NCBI GenBank assembly: GCA_963576475.1
Contig: OY754975.1
Coordinates: forward strand, 23,282,707 to 23,346,706
Direction of reading: 5' to 3'
Source of the DNA: Molanna angustata
Lineage: Eukaryota; Arthropoda; Insecta; Trichoptera; Molannidae
DNA length: 64,000 nt
Shown here: piece after piece, positions 33,394 to 45,235 of the stretch
Layout: each line of letters begins with the position of its first letter
Numbering within the stretch: the stretch's first letter is position 1
Made by a program: the position numbers and the translations under genes
The notes under the pieces: generated by a model
The model's database searches: none
Told to the model about the DNA's origin: nothing
Seen by the model: the letters and a program-made list of their open reading frames with translations, nothing else

Positions 33394-35149
33394 CGCTAAG
33401 TAGCCCTCTACATTACCACAGCGCTAATTCGAAATTTTATCATTCCACTTTATTTGAATGTACCTACTTACAACTGTGTCCGCAAGGAGTTAATTGGTAC
33501 TTTGTTTTCTTCTTTTCCGTGTTGTCTTAATTCTTCACAATTCATCCATCGTATAGAATTATTGAGAGGAGAATTGCTGTAGATGTGTTATGTTCAAAGC
33601 CATGATTCATTTTTATTTGTTACTTTTATTCGTTACCTAAATGAACATGTTTCATATCTTTGTTTATATAAATATTTTAACATACATGTTTCTATGTGTT
33701 AACTTTGTATATGTATTCATATCTTGTTTTTAAAGTATTTTTTAACTGTTTTTATTTCGGATGATTTAATATGTTTGTGTGATGTATTTTTTTGTACACG
33801 TGACAGAATGTTTAAATATATTTTAGCGTTTGCATAACTTTGTATATGTTTTGTGATGAATTGTTCTTTATCTCATATTATGTTCTTATGATACATTTTT
33901 TTGGATGAACTCATGTGTTTACGTGTGATTGTATGTGTTTGTGGACGTACCTATAAGTTTAAAACTTGCGTGAGTATTGTTGAACTTTACTCATATCGTT
34001 TTCACTTCTAAAAGGGTATTGACAACGTATAAAATTGTAAGCTATAGGTACTTTCTTGTATGCCGTTGTCAATGTATGTAAGTGTCCTTAATACAATGAA
34101 ATAAAGTACCTAATTGTATTATATTGCACCTACTATTGTCTACTGAATTGAAGTTGCTTCATTGAAATAATTAATTAACCTTGATTATGAATCAAACTTC
34201 ACAGTATGTATTAGGAAAGTTATTTAAAAATATTATTAATTTATTTTTTGAGAAATAATTTTGAAAAAACTTCATGTTGTAAAATAGAATATTAATACAA
34301 AACACGAACCTTAATACAAAAGCTTTAGATTAACTGCTGTTTTAAATATAAATGGGTATTGATGTCGCATTGATGAAGACGTTTTCATTAATAAATAAAT
34401 TGATAAATAGTTTCATTATAAAGGTTTACTATAAAACAACATGTAGCGTGTTGTTTTTAATTAAAAGTTCGTTATTCTTTCCGAAGAAATTCATATCGTT
34501 AAACTTCTTCAAAATATAGCTATTCTTACAGCACTATTTAAAAAGGGCTTTTGTTCAAGTTTTCTTTTCCTTTTATGCATTTAAACTTTTCCTCTTATTT
34601 TTTTCTTCTAAAGTTATAGAAAACATGTGAACGACGCCAGATGTGACCACAATAGATTTCAAACATACAGTTTGTGTTTATTAAAAAAAGTCTGAGTTTG
34701 GTTATTAATAGGCGGATTTACAGCCTCGACTTTGCTTAATGGTATCTGCAGATACCGTGGAAATAAAGAGTGCTTTTGTTGAAATATTAAACAATTATAA
34801 TCCATTATAGATAAGCTAGAATACAAATATGATAATTCATATAAATCCATTAGTAATCAGGCTAGCTCGTAGTAAGGGTAGGTAGTAAAATTTGTGCAGA
34901 AACGGTCATATTGTTCCAACGATAGAAAAAAATGATTCATAAGTTGATGTGCGGAATACAGAGATAATACAATATATATAACGAATGGATTAATTTGTAG
35001 AACACGAAGTCGCCAAAAGTAGGTCTGGATGCGTGGTTAAAAACATTAAAGAAAACCATAAACAAGACTGAAAGATACAATCTAATATTAGACACCAGTG
35101 TTTGCTTTCATTGCTCATAGTCAATATTGACGAGTTAATGAGTGTAAAG
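33394..35149. other. AT-rich stretch, nothing recognised
   Basis: About 1.7 kb without supported genes. 33600-34080 is T/TG-rich and resembles a LINE 3' UTR but has no coding end or hairpin to confirm it. Confidence 0.4.
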
Positions 35150-35808
35150 TTATGAATGCTAGGGAGCTTTACATATTGAAAGCACTGTGTAAATTTTACA
35201 GCTGCATTGATTTGGCACAGAGAACTCAGCAGGTGCGTTTCACTAGACTGGGAGCTTCTCTAAATTATCAGCCGATAATTGTTAAATCAACATTTGGACA
35301 GAGAAATTATTTTTATCATGCACCATTACTGTTTAACTTCCTTCCAAATAATATAAAAGCATTGAAAACACTTCATGTGTCAAGAGCAATGTCAAGCAGC
35401 ACATTTTTATTAAAACCTCTCCCATCAATTCATTTTTATTTTAATATTTATTTTTTTGGTGGGCTCAGAAGTGTATGGTCACCCTATACATGTCATGTTC
35501 TTTTGTGTTAGTTGTCTGTGTGTTGGTTGCATAGATATTATTGTCACAGTTGTCTTCCTTGTGCCCAACTGCAGACAACATTGTAACATAGTATTTGTTA
35601 AAAATATTGTATTTTTTTTTTGACTTAGTGTTTTGTTATTTTTTTTTTATTCAATATGCTAAAATTATAATATTGTTCAAATTTCACTCGTTGTTGTAAA
35701 GTCGCTCATCTCGATACAGGTTCAACCCTAGTGAGATGATTGACTGTAATGTTTTTTTATGTACCTTTATAATTGTTGACAAAAAATAAATAAATAAATA
35801 AATAAAAT
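35150..35808 (+). mobile_element. LINE 3' end A with hairpin and (ATAA)n tail
   Basis: The plus strand encodes a reverse-transcriptase C-terminus (TQQVRFTRLGASLNYQP, then FGQRNYFYHAPLLFNFLPNN, stop at 35511). The 3' UTR holds a hairpin with a CATCTC/GAGATG stem (35707-35738) and ends in AAATAAATAAATAAATAAA. It is followed directly by a second copy of the same family at 35809. Confidence 0.75.
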
Positions 35809-36345
35809 AAATGAGATTCAACATGGGTATAACAATGTATATAAAATATAAAACTTCTTTAGGGCGGCGAAGTTATTGTTATCAGGCTCCACTAATATTC
35901 AATATTCTTCCCGATTATCTAAAATCAATCAATTCCTCTCTCAAATTTAAAAAAGAAATGTCAAGATGTTTGTATTGTCTGAAGATGGCAGAAGTATTCT
36001 TTCATCGTTAACCTTCCTGAGTTGATATATATGTTTTTTTTCTTTTTTAATTTTTATTTGCAATAGGTACTCATGGTTACCCTACATATTATATTATTGT
36101 TATTGTATTATTTATTATTTATATTCTTTAAAAAATATTGTTACAATTGCTTTATAAGTACCCAACTGCATGGCGACATTAGTGACATGTTGTTACAATT
36201 GCTTTATAAGTACCCAACTGGCGACATTAGTGACATGTTGTTTTGTATAATTTTTATTTTTGTGTCATTTATGTCTGTCAAAAAGTAAATTTATTTAACC
36301 TCGATTCAGGTTTATCCTAGTGAGGTTGAATACATTATTATTATT
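35809..36345 (+). mobile_element. LINE 3' end B, same family as A
   Basis: Codes SLGRRSYCYQAPLIFNILPD and LKFKKEMSRCLYCL, stop at 36011, homologous to copy A. The UTR contains a 52-bp tandem duplication (36139-36240) and a hairpin with an AACCTC/GAGGTT stem (36297-36327), then (ATT)n. It meets the tail of an oppositely oriented LINE at about 36342. Confidence 0.7.
36139..36240 (+). repeat. 52-bp tandem duplication in LINE 3' UTR
   Basis: Two copies of TGTTACAATTGCTTTATAAG...GACATTAGTGACATG, differing by a CAT insertion in the first. Copy A of the LINE has one diverged version near 35545-35595. Confidence 0.85.
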
Positions 36346-37290
36346 TATTTATTTATTTATACATCTTCTTGCACATAATATAAACAAATATAATTGTACA
36401 CTGGCGGGCTTATTGTCACTAGGCAATTTCTTCCAACCAACCAGATTACAAAGTACGACAACATTGTGTATGTACAACAGCAAAATAAAAAAGAGTAAAA
36501 GAATTCAAAGAAAATACATATAACACTTAAATACTATTAAAACAAAAAAAAATATAATTCATAGAAAGAAAAAGGATATGGTAAGGACAGGAGAGGAAAT
36601 TGGGATCAGGTGTTCAAGGATAAATATTCCTTCTTTAGTTTTTTCTTGAAAATACTAAGTAAGTTAGACGACGCAATATCCGGACTAAGGCTATTCCATA
36701 TTCTTGCTGATTGTACTTCGAGCTGAGAAATTCTGTATTATGGATAGGATGGATAGTGTTGTACGTTCAGCAGATCGGAGTGGAAGTCCATGATTGGATA
36801 AATAAGTGAATTTGCTTTTGAGGTACTGTGGCAGGTTTGGGTCGAGAGAATATTGTACAATAGTGACAAAATGTGTATATTGCGCCGCTGGCGTATCCTG
36901 GGCCACCAAATATACATATATTCTGAAGACGTTCAAGTTTATTGAGATGCACTTCATTTGCATCCAAATAGCATACATCGGCATAATCAAGCAATGGAAG
37001 AAGAAGTGATTGAGCAAGAGTTATTTTACAACGGAATGGAAGGAAATTTTTAAGTTTATTAAGTGAATGTAGGGCAAAGAAAATAGATTTACTAACATGC
37101 GATACCTGTTCATGCCACGAAAGGTCATTATCGATGAAGATTCCAAGATCTTTTACAACCCTTGTATAAGGAATGCATTGGTTATTGATTTAACAGCAGC
37201 GGGAGTTGCGATTATAATTGCCTGGGACTTAGTCGGATTAATAAGAAGACCATGATCCATGATTATTTCATAGCAATTGTACTCAATAAC
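36342..37290 (-). mobile_element. LINE RT fragment, ATTGCC hairpin family
   Basis: On the minus strand, pieces of the polymerase read GLLINPTKSQAIIIATPAA, KDLGIFIDNDLSWHEQVSHV, KITLAQSLLLPLLDYADVCY and LNKLERLQN. These are the conserved blocks after the catalytic palm of Jockey/CR1-like reverse transcriptases. A 3' UTR with the ATTGYC..GGCAAT hairpin (36412-36427) and a TAAATAAATAAAT tail (36342-36361) follow. Frames are broken and the catalytic YxDD region is absent. 36640-36860 is closely related to 63340-63530. Confidence 0.85.
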
Positions 37291-37494
37291 TTGTAAGATT
37301 TTTATAAATAAATACATAAATATAGAACTGTCCCTACCTAGGGTCAAATATAATTTGGCAAACAATATCCATATTATAATGTTAAAATAAAAAATATTTT
37401 TCATTTTAATTGTATCGAATAGTTTTAACGCGTGCATTATACAGAAAATTGAATAAATAATATAATATATATACGTTATAAATACGTTAAATAT

Positions 37495-38515
37495 TAAAAT
37501 CCACCGACAGGATTGTGATGCATTTGGTTCTTGTTCAGAACCTCAGTGTACCACACTAAATGTGAGCAAGAATGTCAAATATTTGGGTGTCATAATTGAA
37601 TCTGAAATGAAATGGAATGACCATTTATGTATGACAGGAGAAAGATTGCATAAAATATTTTATGTTTTTTACCGTATAAGAAATTTTCTGGATATTGAAA
37701 TGCTTAGAATGACATATTATGCATTGGCTCAGTCTGTGATGCAATATGGAATAATTGGATGGGGAGGGTCGTATCCTGCTCACTTGAAATTATTATATAC
37801 CTACCATACAAAGAAAGATTATTAAAATTATTTTAGTAAAGCCAAGCGATTTTCCCACTGAAGAGTTATTTTCTCAATTTAAAGTTAAAAAATTAAATGT
37901 GTTATATAAAATAAATGCAATTAAACAAATATGTAAAGAATATTTCACTAACCAAATTCACCCTATAGACAATCTAAGAATTGGTCCTCGCACAAGTGGA
38001 ATGATAAATATCCCAAAGAAAAATACATCTTTTGGCCAAAATCATTATTCATATTATGGGGTGAAGTGGTTTAATGATTTACCAGTGGATATGAGAATAG
38101 TGGCGCAAAATAATTTTGGTGGTTTCTTGGTATTGCTGAAAGACTTTTTGAAGTAACATTTTTCTTGTGTATTCATTGTGTGTTGTTTATTTTCAATTTG
38201 TGTATTTTTATTTATTCTACAGACCAATTTTGTATTTTTTTTCTCTCTTTATATATAATATTATGTATGTTTGTATCTAAATATGTATGTTATTGTAAAT
38301 AGATTAGTGCCTAGATTAAGATGTATGTATATAAATAGATTAGATAGTTTGTAGATTTGTGAAATGTGACTCACTTCAAAGCACGAGAAAATTCTTTTTG
38401 AAGTTGAGTCATAAAAAAAAACAAAATTATAATGTATCTTTTTAAAAATTGTATATATTGTTGTATTGTGTATTTTTCTTTGTTATTTTTAATAATAAAT
38501 AAATAAATAAAATAT
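37495..38515 (+). mobile_element. LINE RT C-terminal half with 3' UTR
   Basis: Codes LNVSKNVKYLGVIIESEMKW, MTYYALAQSVMQYGIIGWGG, then after a frameshift near 37800 KPSDFPTEELFSQFKVKKLN and SYYGVKWFNDLPVDMRIV, stop at 38156. These are the thumb and C-terminal blocks of LINE polymerases. The UTR ends with a 14-15-bp hairpin (38367-38380 with 38397-38411) and a TAATAATAAATAAATAAAT tail. No endonuclease or palm domain. Confidence 0.85.
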
Positions 38516-38765
38516 ACCATAGACATCTATAGTCAATGAGATACATAATATATGTATGTATGTGTGTGTAAAAGAGTGAGGGTCTGTTATGGAGTGTACA
38601 TATATAATATAATGAACAGCTAGTTAACTGATCCCACATTAGTGAATTTTTTTTATATAGACACATCGAGACTCCTATCATCTGACGGGGAAAATTTCTA
38701 GAAGGATCACATTTTTGCTCGTTTTTTTATGCGGAAAACATCCTTATAATATTTATGTATTTCAA

Positions 38766-38972
<207 letters not shown>

Positions 38973-38984
38973 GAGCATGAATGA

Positions 38985-39090
38985 GACGATGCATGAATGA
39001 AGGAATTCGTGGAAAAATGGAGGAGCTTGGCGCTCGGTTTTCTCTGCTTACCCCATAAAGGATATGGCGTGATGGTGTGTATGTGAATTC
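38985..39090 (+). mobile_element. LINE 3' end, WFGHxER family
   Basis: Reads [20 protein letters not shown], then LLTP-stop, followed by AAGGATATGGCGTGATGGTG. This is the C-terminus and 3' end of the LINE family also present inverted at 40330-40640, 48680-49010 and 55610-56395. Confidence 0.6.
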
Positions 39091-39833
39091 AAAATAAAAA
39101 ATAATTGTTATTATTATTGAAAGGGTTTCCTATTATATAATCTTTTCAAAAGAAGATAAAAATAGCTTTCAGATGGAACGAAAGTCTATTAAACTAAGCA
39201 ACTATATCATATTTTATTGTTGATCCCTTTAATATGTGTACATTGGCGCAATCTCTGGACGAAATCTTGTGTAGTTCTCTAAGAAAATTTCCCTTCATTT
39301 TCCCTAATTGATAGATTTTACTGGCGATAAAAGTTGTAGCATAATAAAATAAACGTGAAAGATCAAAGGCCTTATCGCGTCGTAAAAAAGTTGGAGAGTA
39401 TGTATAATCCGATGAGTTTGAGTGAAATTGGTAATGTTATTGAACATCTTTGAAGTGGTCCATAATGTATTATACAAATTCTTATTAAATAATATATACG
39501 TACCTACTGTACAGTAAGTTATATAATATAATTGGTCTGTGATACCTACTTATACTCGAAGATTTTAAGATGATTAATTTACATATCTAAGACATTACAC
39601 AAAGCGTCTAATATGTTTTTATGTATTTGAATAAACTAAATATTTATAATTATATTGATTCCCAGACGTTATTATGAACCGTATCTAATCTTTAAAAGTT
39701 TGCAATAAAATTGTGTAAATCAGACATATTTACAAAGAAAAGTAAGTCCAAATCCAAATTTGTAAACCATAAAAAAAAATAATAACCCTTAAATAAATTT
39801 TCGAAAAAAAATTATAAATTAATTTACTATTGC
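39091..39833. other. AT-rich stretch, nothing recognised
   Basis: No supported features. Confidence 0.4.
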
Positions 39834-40036
39834 CGACCGCCGTGCCACAGTTGGTAAGCCGTTCGGTTTCTGTGCGGATGTCCTGGGTTCGATTCCCAGC
39901 AGAAGAGAAATTTATTTAAATTTATTTCTTCTTTGGATTGGAAACACTGGTTAGTTGGAAGTAATTGCCATACGGAAATAAATTCACTATTTGCACGGGA
40001 TGCAAGGAAGTGTTCATTATTATTATTATTATTAGT
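39834..40036 (+). mobile_element. tRNA-derived SINE with LINE-like 3' end
   Basis: The head has A-box-like GTGCCACAGTTGGTAAGCC and the B box GGTTCGATTCC (39886-39896). The 3' half CTGGTTAGTTGGAAGTAATT, GCCATACGGAAATAAATTC resembles the LINE 3' end at 11305-11345, including the decayed ATTGCC hairpin. It ends in (ATT)n at 40016-40034. This is the classical SINE design that borrows a LINE tail for mobilisation. Confidence 0.8.
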
Positions 40037-40114
40037 TCATATTACGTATTTATTTTGATAATATCGTTTGTGCAGCTTTATGAATTTATAACTTCTGTAA
40101 TTAAAATTTCTTTT

Positions 40115-40215
40115 GCCAAATGCCACAATGTTGCATGTGTTCAGTTTATAAGGTAATGCACACCCGCTTACCTGCCGCTGGTTACTCCACATTGTGGGAT
40201 ACAGCGTGATGGTAT
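40115..40215 (+). mobile_element. LINE-derived 3' repeat, plus copy
   Basis: GGTAATGCACACCCGCTTAC, GGTTACTCCACATTGTGGGA and AGCGTGATGGTATGTATG match 26640-26750 and the inverted copies at 3.7 and 22.3 kb. Confidence 0.6.
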
Positions 40216-40329
40216 GTATGTGACTTGCACAAGAATTTTTAAATAATAAAAAAATGTACAAAGAAAAATTATGTTTTTAAAAAATCAAAGAAATCATAAA
40301 TTTTATTTGTAGGTTTGTATTACGAGTAT

Positions 40330-40640
40330 TCGAAAAAATATGACTATACCATCACGCCATATCCCTATTTAAGGGTAGGCAGAGAGAGCCGAACGCCAGA
40401 CTCCTCTCTCTTGATATATATATTTCTCGCTTCATTCACATCCATGCATCGTCTCATACACGCTCCGTTAGTATTTTTACTTCAAACGTTTCCGTCTATC
40501 AAAATTTCATTTATGTGATCGTGTCAACATTTCCTTGGTCGACCTCTAATTTTCGTTCCTCTTTTATCAGCCTTATATTCTTTTTAGACGGTCATCACTC
40601 ATTATTTCTATGTGGCCAAACCACCTTAAGGTATTTATAT
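40330..40640 (-). mobile_element. LINE C-terminal fragment, WFGHxER family
   Basis: The minus strand carries a mutated WFGHIE...DDR block and the terminal SLPLNRDMA-like end, with GGGTAGGCAGAGAGAGCCGA (plus strand) as its 3' nucleotide signature. Frames are heavily disrupted. Family members: 38985, 48680, 55610. Confidence 0.6.
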
Positions 40641-40721
40641 TCATTTTACTTAAATATGGACTTAATAAAAAGACTATTTAAACATAGTATTAAAAACAAA
40701 ATTATATTTAATATATTAAAT

Positions 40722-40890
40722 GGGTGTGTCACAACGGTTAGCGCGCTTTGTTAGTAATCCAGTGGTCGCGAGTTCGAATCCTGCCACGACAGATTTCGTT
40801 CGCCTCTAGCACAAGCATTTATGCTTAGTTTCGGGAATGTATATGTACTTGTTACAAGGACATATTCGTTCTTAAATAAAATAAACAATT
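40722..40890 (+). mobile_element. SINE with tRNA-Thr(AGT)-like head
   Basis: GGTTAGCGCGCTTTG, TTAGTAATCCAGTGGTCGCG and AGTTCGAATCC (B box, 40771-40781) resemble a tRNA-Thr with anticodon AGT, but the acceptor and T stems do not pair well, so it is not a functional tRNA. A 90-base body and TTAAATAAAATAAAC tail follow. Confidence 0.7.
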
Positions 40891-41020
40891 TTATGTTCAA
40901 TTCAAAGTGACTTTTAACATATTTGTTTACAAATTTATTACATAGAACAACACGCCAAAATCACCTTATCTATGCACCTTGCAGAACAAATTATGCACAT
41001 AATAATTATATAAACAGATG

Positions 41021-41069
41021 ATCCAGTTTGGGGTCAAACTATTTCAATAGTCTTGACCCCAAACTGGAT
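41021..41069. repeat. 49-base near-perfect hairpin
   Basis: ATCCAGTTTGGGGTCAA (41021-41037) pairs exactly with 41053-41069, and inside it ACTATT (41038-41043) pairs with AATAGT (41046-41051) around TC, with a single bulged C at 41052. That gives 23 of 23 paired bases per arm. The 2-base loop argues against a microRNA precursor. Confidence 0.85.
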
Positions 41070-42518
41070 ATATTATATTCAACTCAACGCAGACATCAAT
41101 GAAACGTCAATTACTTACGCGCAGTTATTGGTAATATTATTGGTAAAAAATCAAACCTATCTCCCTTAAATCTTCATCCCTTCTTTATCAACGCTTCTAT
41201 ATCCATTACCCTTTCCTTTCCTCCGCATACACTCACCGTCATACTTAATAAATCAACTAGGTTCTCAAAATCTGTATGTTATAATGTACGTAATTGAGAC
41301 TTTCTAATTGGCTTACTTTTTATATACACATTTATAATTATACATAAAATATTGTATAGCTGTTAAGTTTCCTAATAAATAAAAAATAAATTAGAGTCTA
41401 CATAAAGTCTACGTAATCTATTGTCGTCATCCATTTTGGGGACAATTTTTAAACGCGATTCTAGTAAGAAGGTACTCACATCACGGTTCCAAAGTATCTA
41501 ATTTCAAACCACACTTGTCCCGTTTAGTGAGAATTTCATGTCCTGGAAGAAGCATCGCGCGTCCCATTCCGTCTCAAATGAAGAGAATTTTCTTTTATAA
41601 ATAAAATAATATTTTATCCCATTGTTCGTTTCGACCGAAATTTTAATTGAATGGCATCCCTTCGGAGATTCCACTCGGATGGTTATCTGGGCATCCTCTC
41701 CCCGACCGTTCCTCTCCGCGTCCTCTCCATCTCCTCTCTCGCACACCTCACCGTGAGGCCTCCCAATTTTCATCTTTGGCTACTACGGGCCTAGAACAAA
41801 CAAGTCCGAGGAACTTAATCAATTTTTGACATTTCGTTTTTCCTCCTTTTCAAGACGCGCGCCGCTGCATGGAGAAGATAAGAATTGGAGTGATTTGTTT
41901 TGGGGAACTGATAAAAGGAGGTTTCATGCTCTCTCTTTCTCTGTCTCTCGCTCTCTTTCTCTGTGAAAAGAATCAAATTAATTCGTTGGGAGAGTAAAAC
42001 TTGTGGGAATCTTTGAAAAATATTTTCAATAAATCTTGAATTAGCATGTTTATGTATGTAATGAAATTAAATGATTTACTTCCTTTATTTTTACGAATAA
42101 CAGTAGCAAAAAATAACCATATTTGTGTGGAGACAGGAAGATGTAGAAGAGAGGATGATTTACCTACCTTTCCTGTGGTCTGGTTCAGAAACTAATATCC
42201 CATATGCCTCTTTATATTCACCTCACATAATATCACAACACTAAACTTGAACTTGAATGGCGATAACACAGATGAGAATGATTTGTTTGATGAGAGTCCA
42301 AACATAAAGGTCACACTGATGCTAACTGACTTTGTAGGCAAATGTTGTAGGTATGAAGGGAGGTAGGTAGGATAAAGTGTAATAAATATTGAATCTCTAA
42401 ATATGCATGTACCATAATATATTATTGAATTATAGGAATATCGTTCGATATAACATAATTATAGCGAACAATATTATTAAAAACTTATAATAAACTTTCT
42501 TTGTACAACAATTCTACT
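41070..42518. other. Unassigned sequence
   Basis: No gene supported. 41640-41860 is C-rich and GC-richer, and 41925-41965 is a (TC)n-rich microsatellite. Frames up to 89 codons there lack motifs. Confidence 0.4.
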
Positions 42519-42701
42519 CAGGGGGGCAAGTATGGTCCAACTGGCGAAATCAAACCCTCGTGATGACCCATATCATGGATATAATTATCATATGGAGTTC
42601 TATGAAATCTAAAGATATTACTCCATATAATAAATGGGTAATCGTGAGGATTTTGATTTCGCCGGTTGGACCAGACCTTCCCCCCCAGATTTGCCCCCCT
42701 G
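42519..42701. mobile_element. Foldback MITE with CAGGGGGGCAA ends
   Basis: Arms of about 80 bases (42519-42602 and 42620-42701) are imperfect reverse complements. Shared blocks are TTGGTCCAACYGGCGAAATC-like, ACCCAT and CATATGGAGT, with a 20-base centre. CAGGGGGGC ends suggest a hAT-like relative. Flanks AATTCTACT and AATTCATTC are similar but not an exact 8-bp duplication. Confidence 0.75.
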
Positions 42702-42904
42702 AATTCATTCATTCTACAGGCTTGCAATAGGTACAACAATAACTTTGCAGGACTGAACATGTCTGATTCTACCCAATCAGTATACTGAAAAGGTTGATTA
42801 AAAATTTACATATAGGTGTAATGATAATTCAATAAATTTATTTACCACATTCCTCCTCACCCATCCTCATTATCAAAATGTGACTGAAAAAAGACACAAG
42901 CAGT

Positions 42905-43060
42905 TAAAGTAAATATTTATTTATTTATTTTTAATCACACCATATTTAAAATGACAATAAGTAGATTACTGCTGCCCAACTAGGAAACCCTGTTATATTG
43001 CTAGCAATTTACAATTTTTAGAGACAATATAACTAATTATGAACCAGGTGATAGTTCCTG
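42905..43060 (-). mobile_element. Dispersed retroposon 3' repeat, copy 2
   Basis: The minus strand reads ACTATCACCTGGTTCATAAT, TTGCTAGC, CCTAGTTGGGCAGCAGTAAT, then AAATATGGTGTGATTAAAAA and a TAAATAAATAAATA tail. It gives the 3' terminus of the family seen at 14050 and 63065. Confidence 0.65.
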
Positions 43061-44090
43061 TTCCACCTTAAATAGGCAAAAAACTCAGTATTCTGCATTC
43101 ATAATCACCACCTCAAGAATAGTATAGAATAGTATGCCTCATCGTGGAGACCGGATAAGGACGAATGATGAGTGGATTTATTCAAATCCTTTTCTCGATT
43201 ACGTATTGACGGTACGCTTGCGCAGTAGGTATGCGCATTCGCGGTCTTTGTCTATTTTGGTGTGGCCATACTTAACTTGATGTCAAATGTTTAGATTCAA
43301 ATTAAAATTAAATTCAACTTAAATATAATAAAAAACATACAATTTTAATTCAAATATTGATATTATGAACACACAAGTAAATAAATAATTATTTATTAAA
43401 AGTATTATTATTAATTTTTAGGTTTGAGAATAAGTAAAAAAGTATGTTTTAATATTTTCGCAAATGATCCCGGTATAATGTATTAATAATAAAATAGAGA
43501 GATTGTCATTACTTTGTTTAGAAATATCTATTAAATAATATAAAGTTCACAATATTCAAATCTAGAAAAAAAAACATGATCAGATATTGCGAATAAAAAA
43601 AGGTTTCATTGTAAATTGCAATATACCTATAGTTTATATACTTACCTAAATCTTCAGAAATTCACAAACACCGTTGATTAAAACCGATCCTTTCAATACG
43701 AAGTGTTGTTTCGAAAAAAAAACATATCCGGGAATATGCAATTGCGCCCCTGGCTGTGCGATTTACGAGTATCCGATACAAACTTGGGATTAATTATTCT
43801 TTTTTCAATAGGTGAGGCGTCCAGTGGCGGACCGACATTTTTGTTTAATTTATTTTTAGAGATTTAATAATCAATTTCGTATATCGAGTGTCGTGTCGTG
43901 TCGGGGTTAATGGAATACTCTTTAAGCAAACGGATTGTCAAACTGGATCGGGCGGTAAAAACATCTGGTACCTACCAGGGTATTTCGATTGAAAAAAAGG
44001 GATTAACGAATAGGTGCGATACATACATAAAATACTTACGTATTTGTTTAGCCACTGCTTTTATTGAGGCGATGTCAATTCGCGTCCGTC
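43061..44090. other. Unassigned sequence
   Basis: No gene supported. A GC-richer patch lies at 43140-43280. An 81-codon frame (43898-44143) overlaps the tandem repeat and is not convincing. Confidence 0.4.
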
Positions 44091-44214
44091 AAATTAAAAT
44101 GAACGCTCTGAATTTGCCTCGGAGTATCTCGAAATTCAAATGAATGATCTGAATTCGCCTCGGAGTATCTCGAAATTGAAATAAACGCCCTAAATTTTGC
44201 CCCGGAATATGTCG
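44091..44214 (+). repeat. 41-bp repeat, three tandem units
   Basis: Units contain AATTYGCCTCGGAGTATCTCG, starting at about 44091, 44132 and 44173. The third is the most diverged (GCCCCGGAATATGTCG). Confidence 0.85.
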
Positions 44215-44585
44215 AATAATATTACCTACTCACTTATTTTTTTAGCATTTTAATTTAAAACGCATTTTTGTTCAGAAATTTCAATATTCTGAACAAATCA
44301 AATAATTCATTTTTTTTATTTTATTTCAATAAAAGTTTTACATCATAATAATTGGGATCTCACTAGCCTACAGGCTATCGGTGAATTTCTCATACAAAAA
44401 GGTCAAGTACATATTACTCATCTTTTCCGCAAATCGTATCCAGATTGTCCTTCATCCGTTCAATAATATTATGTTTACTAAATATTATGCCAGTTTACTT
44501 TGAATCGACTATTTTTTTATAATTAATTTCATCTGGATTATGTAATATGTATATAACTAGATTAATTTGTGATTTCTACGTATTT

Positions 44586-44710
44586 TTTTAAGTTTTATGT
44601 TTCACCATTTTCAATGTGTTAGATATAGAACTAATTTTAACTTTTGTATTTTTTAAAGTTTTATGTTTCACCATTTTCAATGTGTTAGCTATAGGACTAA
44701 TTTTAACTTA
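44586..44710 (+). repeat. Tandem duplication (~66 bp)
   Basis: AAGTTTTATGTTTCACCATT, TTCAATGTGTTAG and ACTAATTTTAACTT occur twice in direct succession with a few substitutions. This lies upstream of a LINE-type 3' end. Confidence 0.85.
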
Positions 44711-44739
44711 ATTTATCTTATTTTTTTGCAAACTGAAAG

Positions 44740-44810
44740 CGTCCTTGAGGTGACCACGGATGTCACTAAACGGCGCTTTATAAATTGTCATTATTATTAT
44801 TATTAAGTTA
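44740..44810 (+). mobile_element. LINE-type 3' end with (ATT)n tail
   Basis: CACGGATGTCACTAAACGGC, GCTTTATAAATTG, then (ATT)n. The architecture equals other 3' ends here. Only the 3' UTR remains. Confidence 0.5.
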
Positions 44811-44879
44811 CAGTATTAAAATTATAATATGAGATACACGTTATTTATATAATTAATACTTATAAATGAGTCAATCTTT

Positions 44880-45235
44880 TTAATTACTTTCTACACAATT
44901 TTTTTTAAACACAGTTTTAACTGAGGATATTTTATCAAGTTTATCCATACCACTTGGAAGGATGTTAAGTATTTTCGGTATGCTTACTTTCAGTGTCCTT
45001 TCACCGTAATAGTTTGTCAATCTGGGAATTATCAATATATTTTGCACGTTTTGTCTGGAATAACATATATTTTTTTACAGGTAATTTATATTCATTAGAG
45101 AAGTAATTATTTAATATGACTCGATAAGTGTATAATTTGTTAACTGGGAGTATTCCTGTTATATTTAATATCATTTCATCATTGTCTTTACATTTAGATA
45201 AATCTGATTTGATTATTAGAGTATTTTACTTACCG
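44880..45235 (-). mobile_element. LINE C-terminal fragment
   Basis: On the minus strand ILNITGILPVNKLYTYRVIL is followed, in a shifted frame, by PRLTNYYGERTLKVSIPKIL and NILPSGMDKLDKISSVKTVF. These are the last blocks of a LINE polymerase ORF. It is frameshifted near 45045. Confidence 0.65.

Noticed and set aside
39834..39905. tRNA gene with GGTTCGATTCC
   Set aside because: Head of a SINE with a LINE-like 3' end. No closed cloverleaf.
40722..40795. tRNA-Thr(AGT) gene
   Set aside because: The anticodon arm and B box resemble tRNA-Thr, but the acceptor and T stems do not pair and a SINE tail follows.
41021..41069. microRNA precursor
   Set aside because: The loop is only two bases and the stem is nearly perfect. 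A Dicer substrate would need a larger terminal loop and flanking stem.
41504..41773. 89-codon minus-strand frame in a GC-richer patch
   Set aside because: Low-complexity Glu/Arg composition reflecting a C/T-rich strand. No motif or splice support.
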